Positions 1-9,333 of a stretch of DNA of 64,000 nt are shown in pieces (position 1 is the first letter of the stretch; each line of letters begins with the position of its first letter). The DNA is from JBEVOS01 sp964563395. GTDB lineage: Bacteria > Pseudomonadota > Alphaproteobacteria > Caulobacterales > Aquidulcibacteraceae. The notes under the pieces are model-generated. The model was not told the origin of the DNA. It searched no databases and worked only from the letters and a program-made list of their open reading frames with translations. The stretch spans positions 18,625 to 82,624 of the forward strand of contig CAZLWK010000014.1 in NCBI GenBank assembly GCA_964563395.1. Reading direction: 5' to 3'. A program made the translations under genes and the position numbers.

Positions 1-130
1 CGGTTTGCGCCTTGGAATTCTCGGGCGAACCAATGGATCCGGGCGGCCCATTGATGCCCTCGGCCGGCATTTCCGGCTCGTAACATCCCATCAGCGCGAT
101 GCTGAAGAGTGCGGCCAATAGTCCTCGCAT
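1..130 (-). CDS. Lipoprotein, N-terminal part (runs off the left edge)
   Basis: The reading frame starts with ATG at 130 on the minus strand and is still open at base 1, so only 43 codons are visible. The start is supported by GGAG seven bases upstream. The first residues form a short hydrophobic signal sequence ending in a lipobox (L-M-G-C, Cys16), followed by an acidic and Pro/Gly-rich stretch (YEPEMPAEG...). This predicts export and lipid anchoring at that cysteine. The gene is divergent from otsB and shares its intergenic region. No domain is visible in the fragment, so the function is unknown. Confidence 0.6.
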   Translation of the reverse strand, partial: MRGLLAALFSIALMGCYEPEMPAEGINGPPGSIGSPENSKAQT

Positions 131-148
131 GGCGATGCTCCGCTTTCT

Positions 149-186
149 GTTCCAATGCCGCCACGCGCGCGCTTGTTCCAATGCGG
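149..186. repeat. Direct repeat GTTCCAATGC(C/G)G in the otsB upstream region
   Basis: The 12-mer GTTCCAATGCCG at 149-160 recurs as GTTCCAATGCGG at 175-186. The second copy also forms an inverted repeat with the following bases (GTTCC-N5-GGAAC, 175-189) and overlaps the putative -35 element of the otsB promoter. It could be an operator pair for an unknown regulator. The repeat is seen directly; its role is inference. Confidence 0.45.
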
Positions 187-209
187 AACCGTTCACGCAT
201 CCGTGCGTT
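185..209 (+). promoter_or_regulatory. Putative EcfG-type general stress promoter for otsBA
   Basis: GGAAC at 185-189 and CGTT at 206-209 are separated by 16 bases. This is the GGAAC/CGTT arrangement of promoters read by the alphaproteobacterial general-stress sigma factor EcfG (SigT, RpoE2). The -10 element lies about 35 bases before the otsB ATG. Trehalose synthesis is a classic member of this regulon, so position and function agree. The spacing is at the short end of the range I remember for the family. Confidence 0.6.
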
Positions 210-244
210 GCATTGCCTACGGACAGAGGGGGTAGAAGCGCGTC

Positions 245-981
245 ATGCGGCTTACGCTCGACGAATGTGCGCTGTTTCTCGATGTGGACGGGACGCTCGC
301 ACAAATCGAAGACAACCCAACGCGCGTGGGCCCGGATCGCCGACGCAATCGCCTTATGCGTCACCTCCATGACGCGCTTGGCGGTCGTCTCGCGCTGATC
401 TCAGGCCGCACGATCGCGGATATCGATCGCATATTCGAAGGCTCCGTCGATTCCGTCGCCGGCGTGCATGGGCTGGAGCGGCGCAGCGCTCATCGCGTGC
501 GCTATTGCACAACCACGCCGCGTATCGCGCCGGCCGCGGAAAAGGCCGCGCGCTATATCGCGGCGCGGCCGGGCCTCATTCTTGAGGATAAGGGCGTGAG
601 CCTTGCCCTGCACTATCGGCAAAATCCCGATCTTGGCGCCGAGGCGATCGCGTTCGCCGAAGAATTGGCGGCGGCGCACGCGCTCGACCTGCTGCATGGC
701 AAAATGGTGGTGGAGGTGCGCGCGCCGGGCCCCAGCAAGGGCGATGCGATCCGCGCTTTCCTAGCCGAACCGCCCTTCGCCAAGGCGCGTCCGCTGTATC
801 TGGGAGACGATCTCACCGACGAAGCGGCTTTCGTCGCGGCGAGCGAGCAAGGCGGCGCAGGCGTGTTGGTGGGGCCCGCGCGCAGGAGCGCCGCGCGATT
901 TCGCCTCGAAAGCCCGGTAGCGGCGCTGGATTGGCTCGAAGCCAGTCTGGAGCGGCGCGCCTTTCAATTGGAAGACCTGTC

Positions 982-994
<13 letters not shown>
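245..994 (+). CDS. otsB: Trehalose-6-phosphate phosphatase
   Basis: A 249-residue HAD-superfamily phosphatase that removes phosphate from trehalose 6-phosphate to give trehalose in the cytoplasm. Motif I is FLDVDGT, with nucleophile Asp13 and acid/base Asp15. The motif II region is ISGRT, and motif III is GDDLTDEAAF near the C terminus. Length fits stand-alone OtsB proteins. It is the first gene of otsB-otsA-GH15, and its last 13 bases overlap otsA, so translation is probably coupled. The upstream EcfG-like promoter suggests induction by osmotic, desiccation or stationary-phase stress. The ATG at 245 has the weak purine-rich stretch AGAGGGGG about 12 bases upstream. Confidence 0.93.
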
Positions 995-2375
<1,381 letters not shown>

Positions 2376-2379
<4 letters not shown>

Positions 2380-4169
2380 GCGAAGCGACGCTCGATCTTG
2401 CGCCCATCGGCAATGGCGCCGCCGCCGCCTTGATCGACCGGAATGGCGTTTTCGCCTGGTCCTGCGCGCCGCGCTTTGATGGACCGCCGCTGTTTTCGGC
2501 GCTGCTTTCGGAAACGGGGCCGGACGAGAGCGCGCTTGGCCTGTGGGCCGTCGACCTCAACGCGCGCGCGCGCTGCGATCAATCCTATGAACGCAACACG
2601 GCGGTGCTCAGAAGCGTGCTCACAGCGCGCGACGGCGCCCAAATCGAGATCATCGATTTTTGTCCCCGCTTTCGTCAATTCGGACGGACCTACCGTCCTT
2701 TTGGCTTTTTCAGGATCGTGCGCCCGATTTCAGGCGCGCCGCGCGTCCGCATTCGTCTGCGCCCCGTGGAAGGCTGGTCCGGCGCGCCGGCGGGTGTGTC
2801 CGTGGGCTCCAATCATATCCGCTATCTGGGCGATTGGGGCGCGCTTCGCCTGACGGCGAATGTTGGCGTCACGGCGATCTTGGATGAGCGCTGGTTTCGC
2901 CTCGAACAGCCGATCGCGCTCTATCTGGGCCCCGACGAGCCGTTCCCGACCGCGATCTATTGGGACGCCGAGCGCCTCCGCGCCGAGACGTGCGCCTATT
3001 GGCGCGATTGGGTACGCTCGCTGACGCTGCCGCTCGAATGGCAGGAGGCGGTGATCCGCGCCGCCATCGCGCTCAAGCTGTCGCAATATGAGGAGACGGG
3101 CGCCATCGTGGCGGCCTTCACCACCTCCATTCCCGAAGCGCCGCGCAGCGGGCGCACCTGGGATTATCGCTATTGCTGGATACGCGACGCCTATTATGTC
3201 GTGCGCGCACTCAACCGGCTGGGCGCGGCGGACATGCTGGAGAATTATCTCGGCTATCTGCGCAATTTGCTCGACCGCGTGGACGGCGATCGCGTTCAAC
3301 CCGTCTTCGGCGTAGGCTTCGAGAGCGATCTGAGCGAGCGCATCGCGCCATTGCCGGGCTTTCGCGGCATGGGCCCCGTGCGCATCGGCAATCAGGCGCA
3401 CGAGCATGCGCAGCACGACGTCTACGGCCAGATCGTGCTGCCGCTCACGCAGGCCTTTTTCGATCATCGCCTGCTGCGCATGGGCGATGTGAACGATTTC
3501 GAGGCGCTTGAAAAGCTGGGCGAGCGCGCCTTCGCCTTGCATGACCAGCCGGACGCCGGCCTTTGGGAGTTTCGAACGCGCGCAGCCGTGCACACCTATT
3601 CGGCGCTCTGCTGTTGGGCGGCGTGCGACAGGCTCGCCAACGCTGCAGCCGCGCTTGCCTTGCCCGCGCGCGAAGCCCTTTGGCGCGACCGCGCCGCCCA
3701 TATTCGCACCACCATCGACCGGCGAGCCTGGAATGCAGACCAAAAGCGCTTCTCCGGCGCCTTCGACGGCGACACATTGGATGCGAGCCTCTTGCAAATG
3801 GTGGAGCTTGGCTATGTGCGGGCGGACGATCCGCGCTTCCTGAACACGCTTTCGGCGGTTGAAGGCGCGCTGCGGCGCGGCCCGCACCTTTTGCGCTACG
3901 CCGAGCCGGATGATTTCGGCGCGCCGGAAACCGCCTTCACGATTTGCAGCTTCTGGTTCGTGCAGGCGCTGCACACGTGCGGCCGCGACGCCGAAGCGCG
4001 CGCCATCTTCGAGACTTTGCTCGCGCATCGCACGCACGCGGGCCTGCTATCGGAGGATATCGCCTTCGACGATGGCGCCCTTTGGGGCAATTATCCGCAA
4101 ACTTACTCCCTGGTGGGGCTCATTGCGTGCGCCGCCGAATTGAGCCGGCCCTGGTCCAGCGTCCGTTGA
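2376..4169 (+). CDS. Glycoside hydrolase family 15 (glucoamylase/trehalase-like)
   Basis: A 597-residue cytoplasmic-type GH15 protein with no signal peptide. The N-terminal beta-sandwich (about 1-210) precedes an (alpha/alpha)6 barrel. Barrel landmarks are TWDYRYCWIRDAYY (about 261-274), the probable general acid in GLWEFR (Glu398) and the probable base in LLSEDIAFDDG (Glu560), followed by GNYPQTYS. GTG 2376 is preferred because it overlaps the otsA stop as GTGA and gives the usual short N terminus. Family members hydrolyse alpha-glucosides, and some bacterial ones are true trehalases. Coupling to otsBA makes trehalose or a trehalose-derived glucoside the likeliest substrate, but glucoamylase or dextranase activity cannot be excluded. 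Confidence 0.87.
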
Positions 4170-4172
4170 CAA

Positions 4173-4187
4173 GCGCCGGAAAGGCGC
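4173..4187 (+). terminator. Weak hairpin after the trehalose operon
   Basis: GCGCC-GGAAA-GGCGC lies four bases after the GH15 stop and is followed by GCTTTCG rather than a clean T run. It may be a weak or Rho-assisted terminator. The stem is only five pairs, so support is low. Confidence 0.25.
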
Positions 4188-4222
4188 GCTTTCGCTGAGC
4201 CCTCGCATTGGAGGGGCCGCGC

Positions 4223-5449
4223 ATGACAAGCACGCAATCGAACGAGGCGCCGCGTGGACCGCTGCATGGCGTGCGCATTCTCGATCTGACGCGCGTCCTG
4301 GCGGGCCCCTTCTGCACGCTTCTGCTTTGGGAGCTGGGCGCGGAGGTGTTGAAGGTTGAGCGCCCCGGCCATGGCGACGACACGCGCGCCTTTCCGCCCT
4401 TCCAGAACGGCGAAAGCGTCTATTTCGCGAGCGTCAATCGCGGCAAGCGCTCGCTCGCGCTCGATCTAAGAGACAACGCAGATCGCGCCGTGTTCGAGGA
4501 TTTGCTGCTGCGCGCGGACGTCCTGGTCGAGAATTTCCGCCCGGGCGCGATGGAGAAGCTGGGCTATGGCTGGGAGGTCGTGCACGCGCGCGCCCCAAGC
4601 CTGATCTATGCGCGCATTTCCGGCTTTGGTCAGACTGGCCCTTATCGCGAACGCCCCGCCTATGACCTGATCGTGCAAGCCATGGGCGGCATGATCTCCA
4701 TTAATGGCGAGGAAGGCAGCGCCGGCCACAGGCTCGGCATTTCGCTGGCGGATACGGGCGCGGGCATGTTCGCGGCGATGGCGATCCTGGCCGCGCTCTA
4801 TGAGCGGCGCGCGAGCGGGCAAGGGCGCCTCATCGACACGGCGATGCTCGATTGTCAGACGGTGCTGCTGGAATCGGCGTTGGTGCGCTATTTCGCGACC
4901 GGCGAAGCGCAAAGGCCGACGGGCTCGCGCCATCCCGTGATCACGCCGTTCGACGTGTTTCAGACGCGGGACAAGCCCATCGCCATCGGCTGCGCCAATG
5001 ACGCGTTGTTTTTCGTGCTGGCGGATGCGCTCGATCGGCCGAGTTGGAAAAGCGATCCGCGCTTTGGCGACGCGAATGCGCGCTATCTCCATCATGCGGC
5101 GTTGAAGGCGGAGATCGAAGCGGCGCTTCGGCGCAAGAGCGCCGATGAATGGATCGCGACGCTGCAAGCTGCCGGCCTGCCCTGCGGACCCATTCAGGAT
5201 ATCGCCGCCGTCGCGCACGATCCTCACCTTGCTGCGCGCGGCATGTTCGTCGAGGTCGACGATCCGGAAATGGGGCGCCTGCGGATGGCCGGCAGCCCGT
5301 TCAAGATTTCCGGCTATCCAGATCGCCCCACACGCCCGCCCGCGCCCAATCTGGACGAGGCGCGCAAGGATGTGCTCGATGAACTAGAGCGCGCCGAGGA
5401 AGAGCAGCGACGTCGCGAAAAGGGGCCGCCACGCGCGCCGTTGTGGTGA
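4223..5449 (+). CDS. CaiB/BaiF family III CoA-transferase
   Basis: A 408-residue family III CoA-transferase, which moves CoA between carboxylic acids through an enzyme-bound aspartyl anhydride. The N-terminal GVRILDLTRVLAGPF and AEVLKVERPG motifs are typical, and the catalytic aspartate is Asp148 in RPAYDLIVQAMGG. ATG 4223 has GGAGGGG eight bases upstream; a TTG fifteen bases earlier is less likely. The very charged C terminus (EERAEEEQRRREKG-like) is probably disordered. The gene stands alone between the trehalose operon and the cbb3 block, so no substrate can be assigned from context. A second, different family III CoA-transferase lies at 27928-29127. Confidence 0.88.
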   Translation: MTSTQSNEAPRGPLHGVRILDLTRVLAGPFCTLLLWELGAEVLKVERPGHGDDTRAFPPFQNGESVYFASVNRGKRSLALDLRDNADRAVFEDLLLRADVLVENFRPGAMEKLGYGWEVVHARAPSLIYARISGFGQTGPYRERPAYDLIVQAMGGMISINGEEGSAGHRLGISLADTGAGMFAAMAILAALYERRASGQGRLIDTAMLDCQTVLLESALVRYFATGEAQRPTGSRHPVITPFDVFQTRDKPIAIGCANDALFFVLADALDRPSWKSDPRFGDANARYLHHAALKAEIEAALRRKSADEWIATLQAAGLPCGPIQDIAAVAHDPHLAARGMFVEVDDPEMGRLRMAGSPFKISGYPDRPTRPPAPNLDEARKDVLDELERAEEEQRRREKGPPRAPLW

Positions 5450-5461
5450 GGAGATAAAAGG

Positions 5462-5713
5462 TTAAGCGGCCCCGCGCGCACGCGACTCTGTATTGATCCA
5501 GATCAAACGCAAGCTCGCCAAGCCGAACGCAGCCAAAGCGGCCCAGCACCAGGCGCAATGTCCCGCGAGCGACAGCGCCATAAGAGGCGCCGGCGCATCG
5601 CCGCACCAGGCCGATCCCGTCAAGCGCCAGATCGCGAGCATCTCCACGCCCGCGCGCGCGACAAGGAGCGCGCCGAGCGCCAGCAGGAAAATCGCCGCCT
5701 TGTCCGCACGCAT
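5462..5713 (-). CDS. Small membrane protein divergent from ccoN (HCxxC motif)
   Basis: An 83-residue protein with two predicted membrane segments (about 6-29 and 44-72) and a basic tail. The second segment carries His52-Cys53-x-x-Cys56, and Cys37 lies in the loop, an unusual concentration of potential metal or haem ligands for so small a membrane protein. GGGAG sits seven bases before the ATG, supporting a real gene. It diverges from ccoN and shares the region holding the FixK-type box at 5766, so it may be induced with the oxidase. I do not recognise the family. A role in cbb3 assembly or a quinone/haem protein is conjecture. Confidence 0.6.
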   Translation of the reverse strand: MRADKAAIFLLALGALLVARAGVEMLAIWRLTGSAWCGDAPAPLMALSLAGHCAWCWAALAAFGLASLRLIWINTESRARGAA

Positions 5714-5765
5714 GATCCGCTCCCATGACCATTGCCATCAGGATCACACGCAGGCCGCTGCCCCC

Positions 5766-5779
5766 TTGACGTACATCAA
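5766..5779. promoter_or_regulatory. FixK/FNR-type box upstream of ccoN
   Basis: TTGACGTACATCAA matches the symmetric core TTGA-N6-TCAA of FixK/FNR sites. It lies 71 bases before the ccoN ATG and 52 bases before the start of the divergent small membrane protein gene, so either or both promoters could be controlled. High-affinity cbb3 oxidase genes are standard FixK/FNR targets, and a FixK gene is 13 kb away. Confidence 0.8.
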
Positions 5780-5850
5780 GTGCAAATCGCGCCGTCCCAG
5801 CGATTGAAGCGGCGGGGGCGCGCACCACGCCCCGCAAGGCCGAGGGGGCG

Positions 5851-7491
5851 ATGTCACAAGGCGTTAAATCCCAATCCGCCAGCGCCGCTCTGGATACGAT
5901 CCCCATCGGCGCCATCATCGCCATCGGCGCGCTCTTGGCGATCTTCGGCGCCGCGAACGCCGACAGCCGCGCCTTCACCATCCAGATGTATACGGCGTTC
6001 GCGAGCTTCATCTTCGGCGCGTGGGCGCTCGTCTATTGGATGACCGAGCGCGACAAGCCACAGGCCAGCTTCTATGCCGACGCTATCGTCAAGGCGGGCG
6101 TCATCGCCTCCATGTTCTGGGGCGTGGCGGGACTTTTAGTGGGCGTGATCATCGCGCTGCAGCTCGCCTTTCCGAATCTCTTCTATTTGCCTGAACTCGG
6201 CTGGACCAATTTCGGGCGCCTGCGGCCGCTGCACACCTCCGCCGTGATCTTCGCGTTCGGCGGAAACGTGCTGATCGCGACGAGCTTCTATGTGGTCCAG
6301 CGCACCAGCCGCGCGCGCCTGGCGGGCGGGGCTTGGCCGTGGTTCGTGTTCTGGGGCTATCAATTCTTCATTCTGATGGCCGGAACGGGCTATCTCCTGG
6401 GCGTCACGCAGGGACGCGAATACGCTGAACCGCCCTGGTACGCCGATCTGTGGCTGACGCTCGTCTGGGTCGTCTATCTCCTCGTCTATCTGGCGACGCT
6501 CTGGAAGCGCGAGGAAAAGCACATCTACGTGGCGAATTGGTTCTATCTCGCCTTCATCGTCACGATCGCGATGCTGCACATCGTGAACAATCTGGCCGTG
6601 CCGATCTCATTCGCGAGCGCGTTCAGCTATTCGGCCTTCGCGGGCGTGCAGGATGCGCTGACGCAATGGTGGTACGGGCACAATGCGGTGGGCTTTTTCC
6701 TGACCGCCGGCTTTCTCGCCATTATGTATTATTTCATCCCGAAACAGGCGGATCGGCCGGTTTATTCCTATCGCCTTTCCATCATCCATTTCTGGGCGCT
6801 CATCTTCCTCTATATCTGGGCGGGCCCGCACCATCTGCACTACACGGCGCTGCCGCAATGGGCGCAATCGCTGGGCGCCACCTTCTCCATCATGCTTTGG
6901 ATGCCGTCCTGGGGCGGCATGATCAATGGCCTGATGACGCTCTCCGGCGCATGGGACAAGCTGCGCACCGATCCGGTGCTGCGCATGCTTGTAGTTTCGG
7001 TCGCCTTCTACGGCATGTCGACCTTCGAAGGCCCGGTCATGTCGATCCGCGCCGTCAACGCGCTCTCGCACTACACGGATTGGACCATCGGCCATGTGCA
7101 TTCCGGCGCGCTCGGCTGGGTCGGGTTCGTGAGCTTCGGCGCGATCTATTGCCTCGTGCCGTGGCTTTGGAAAAAGGAGCGGCTCTATTCCAACGCGCTG
7201 GTGGAATGGCATTTCTGGATCGCGACGCTGGGCATCGTTCTTTACATCACGTCGATGTGGGTGGCCGGCATCATGCAGGGCCTGATGTGGCGCGCCTATA
7301 ACGAACTCGGCTTCCTCGAATACGCCTTCGTGGAAACCGTGGAGGCCATGCACCCCTATTACATCATCCGCGCCCTCGGCGGCCTGCTCTATCTCTCCGG
7401 TGCGCTGATCATGATCTACAATTTGTGGCGAACAGTGCGTGACGCGCCAGCGCGCGCCCCTGCCGCCGCCTATGCGATTCCGGCGGAATAG
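5851..7491 (+). CDS. ccoN: cbb3-type cytochrome c oxidase subunit I
   Basis: The 546-residue catalytic subunit of the high-affinity cbb3 terminal oxidase, an integral inner-membrane protein with about twelve helices that holds haem b, haem b3 and CuB. Ligand candidates are His128 (LRPLHTS) and His417/His415 (HVHSG) for the haems, and His277 (WYGHNAVGF), His327 and His328 (AGPHHLHY) for CuB. Tyr321 in FLYIWAG is positioned like the cross-linked helix-VII tyrosine of this subclass. An AGGGGG ribosome site precedes ATG 5851. It is the first gene of ccoNOQP and probably FixK-activated from the 5766 box. Confidence 0.97.
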   Translation: MSQGVKSQSASAALDTIPIGAIIAIGALLAIFGAANADSRAFTIQMYTAFASFIFGAWALVYWMTERDKPQASFYADAIVKAGVIASMFWGVAGLLVGVIIALQLAFPNLFYLPELGWTNFGRLRPLHTSAVIFAFGGNVLIATSFYVVQRTSRARLAGGAWPWFVFWGYQFFILMAGTGYLLGVTQGREYAEPPWYADLWLTLVWVVYLLVYLATLWKREEKHIYVANWFYLAFIVTIAMLHIVNNLAVPISFASAFSYSAFAGVQDALTQWWYGHNAVGFFLTAGFLAIMYYFIPKQADRPVYSYRLSIIHFWALIFLYIWAGPHHLHYTALPQWAQSLGATFSIMLWMPSWGGMINGLMTLSGAWDKLRTDPVLRMLVVSVAFYGMSTFEGPVMSIRAVNALSHYTDWTIGHVHSGALGWVGFVSFGAIYCLVPWLWKKERLYSNALVEWHFWIATLGIVLYITSMWVAGIMQGLMWRAYNELGFLEYAFVETVEAMHPYYIIRALGGLLYLSGALIMIYNLWRTVRDAPARAPAAAYAIPAE

Positions 7492-7502
7492 GGGGAATTG
7501 CG

Positions 7503-8237
7503 ATGTGGCGCTTTCACAAGCTGTTCGAAAAGCATTCGATGATCCTCCTCATCGGCATCCTTGTCGTGGTGTCGATCGGCGGTCTCGTTCAAATCACCCC
7601 CCTCTTTTTCATCGAATCGACCATCGAGCGGGTGGTGGGCGTGCGGCCTTATACGCCGCTCGAGCTGGCGGGGCGGCAAATCTATATCCGCGAAGGCTGC
7701 TATACCTGCCATTCGCAGATGGTGCGTCCGCTGCGCGACGAAGTGGAGCGCTATGGGCATTACAGCCTCGCCGCCGAGAGCATGTACGACCATCCCTTCC
7801 AATGGGGATCCAAGCGCACAGGCCCCGATCTCGCGCGCGTGGGCGGGCGCTATTCGGACGAATGGCATCGCGAGCATTTGATCGATCCGCGCGCCTTGGT
7901 GCCAGAATCGATCATGCCGCCTTACGCTTTCCTCTCCGGGCGCGTCCTCGACCGCGAGATGGCCGCCGCGCACCTGATCGCCAATCGGCGCGTGGGCGTT
8001 CCCTATAGCGACGAGATGGTGGACGCCGCCGCGCACGACATGCGCGCCCAGGCCGAGCCCATGGGCGAAGGCGCCGATGCTTTCGCGCAGCGCTATCCAG
8101 GCGCCCTGCAGCGCGATTTCGATGGCGATCCGGCGCACGTGACCGAAATGGATGCGCTGATCGCCTATCTGCAAATGCTCGGCGCGGGCGTCGACTTCTC
8201 CACCTTCCAAGCCGAACAACCGGAAAATCAGAGATGA
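7503..8237 (+). CDS. ccoO: cbb3-type cytochrome c oxidase subunit II (mono-haem cytochrome c)
   Basis: A 244-residue membrane-anchored cytochrome c that passes electrons towards CcoN. One N-terminal helix (about 12-34) precedes a periplasmic domain with the haem-attachment motif CYTCH (Cys66, Cys69, His70). Met138 in PESIMPPYAFL is the expected sixth ligand. The gene follows ccoN by 11 bases, and its TGA overlaps the ATG of ccoQ. Length is normal for CcoO/FixO. Confidence 0.96.
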   Translation: MWRFHKLFEKHSMILLIGILVVVSIGGLVQITPLFFIESTIERVVGVRPYTPLELAGRQIYIREGCYTCHSQMVRPLRDEVERYGHYSLAAESMYDHPFQWGSKRTGPDLARVGGRYSDEWHREHLIDPRALVPESIMPPYAFLSGRVLDREMAAAHLIANRRVGVPYSDEMVDAAAHDMRAQAEPMGEGADAFAQRYPGALQRDFDGDPAHVTEMDALIAYLQMLGAGVDFSTFQAEQPENQR

Positions 8238-8401
8238 GCGCGATGGATTATCACGCAATCGCCGGCGCGGCGCAGACACTTGGCCTCCTCTTTCTCATGA
8301 CGCTGTTCGCGGTCTCTCTCGCCTACGCGCTGTGGCCCTCCAACAAGGACACGTTCGACCGCGCGCGCCATGCGCCCTTGGGAAACGCCGACCATGAATG
8401 A
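8234..8401 (+). CDS. ccoQ: cbb3 oxidase small subunit CcoQ/FixQ
   Basis: A 55-residue gene starting at the ATG that overlaps the ccoO stop (ATGA) and ending eight bases inside ccoP. One membrane helix (about 15-34, AQTLGLLFLM...YALWP) is followed by a short cytoplasmic tail with KDTFDRARH. That is the CcoQ plan: a short N terminus, one helix ending near W-P and a charged tail. CcoQ stabilises the CcoNO-CcoP interaction. Position between ccoO and ccoP makes the assignment firm despite the short length. Confidence 0.92.
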   Translation: MSAMDYHAIAGAAQTLGLLFLMTLFAVSLAYALWPSNKDTFDRARHAPLGNADHE

Positions 8402-9329
8402 TCACAGCATGCACGATCGCGATGAAACGAGCGGACGCGCGACGACGGGTCATGTGTGGGACGGCATCCGCGAATTGGATACGCCCCTTCCGCGCTGGTG
8501 GCTCTACATCTTCTATGCCACCATCATCATCGCGGCGATCTATTGGGTGCTGATGCCCGCCTGGCCCATGGCGAACGGCTTCACGCCGGGCCTTCTCAAT
8601 CATTCGGACCGCCGCAACGTGGCGGGCGAAATCGAAACGCTGCGCGGCGCGCGCGCGGCGGATTTCGATCGTCTCGGCGCGGCGACCTATCAGGAGATCG
8701 TGGCCGATCCGGCCTTGCGCGACTTCGCCTTCGCCGCGGGCGAGGCGGCGTTCGGCGACAATTGCCGCACCTGCCATGGCGCGGGCGGCGCGGGCGCGAA
8801 GGGGTTTCCGAGCCTTGCCGACGACGTCTGGATTTGGGGCGGTGCGCTCGGCGACATCGAGCACACGATCCGCGTGGGCGTGCGCGCCGAGCATCCCGAC
8901 TCGCGCTTTTCAGCGATGCCGGCCTATGGCCGCGACGGCTTGCTCACGCCAGCGCAAATCGCCGACGTCGCCGAACACGTCATCACGCTCGGTCCCGCGG
9001 CGGCGCGGCTTACGCCAGATACATCGGCGGCCGCGCGCGGCGCGATGATTTTCGCGCAGCAATGCGCGATGTGTCATGGCGCGACAGGCGCCGGCGACCG
9101 CGCGATCGGCGCGCCCAGCCTGCGTGACGACATCTGGCTTTATGGCGGCGAACGCGCGGACATTCTGGCGCAGATCAATCTGGGGCGCGGCGGCGTGATG
9201 CCGGCCTGGGAGCGGCGCTTCGATCCAGGACTCATGCGTGCGCTCGCGGTCTATGTGTTCGCCCTGGGCGGCGGCGAAGACGATCCGCGGGCGCCGACGC
9301 CGAACTCTGGCGCGGAGGCCGCGCCGTAA
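8394..9329 (+). CDS. ccoP: cbb3-type cytochrome c oxidase subunit III (di-haem cytochrome c)
   Basis: A 311-residue di-haem subunit and entry point for electrons from soluble cytochrome c. The N-terminal domain with GHVWDGIRELDTPLPRWW is characteristic of FixP/CcoP, followed by one membrane helix (about 36-55). Two periplasmic cytochrome c folds carry CRTCH (Cys124-His128) and CAMCH (Cys224-His228). ATG 8394 is chosen because it gives the conserved start region and overlaps ccoQ; an in-frame ATG 24 bases earlier lies inside ccoQ. The Ala/Pro/Gly-rich C-terminal tail is probably disordered. Confidence 0.95.
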   Translation: MNDHSMHDRDETSGRATTGHVWDGIRELDTPLPRWWLYIFYATIIIAAIYWVLMPAWPMANGFTPGLLNHSDRRNVAGEIETLRGARAADFDRLGAATYQEIVADPALRDFAFAAGEAAFGDNCRTCHGAGGAGAKGFPSLADDVWIWGGALGDIEHTIRVGVRAEHPDSRFSAMPAYGRDGLLTPAQIADVAEHVITLGPAAARLTPDTSAAARGAMIFAQQCAMCHGATGAGDRAIGAPSLRDDIWLYGGERADILAQINLGRGGVMPAWERRFDPGLMRALAVYVFALGGGEDDPRAPTPNSGAEAAP

Positions 9330-9333
9330 ATTC

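Noticed and set aside
5493..5506. Perfect FixK/FNR-like sequence TTGATCCAGATCAA
   Set aside because: It is inside the 3' end of the small membrane protein gene, over 200 bases after that gene's start and not before another gene. It is explained by codons for RLIWIN; a regulatory role is possible but unsupported.
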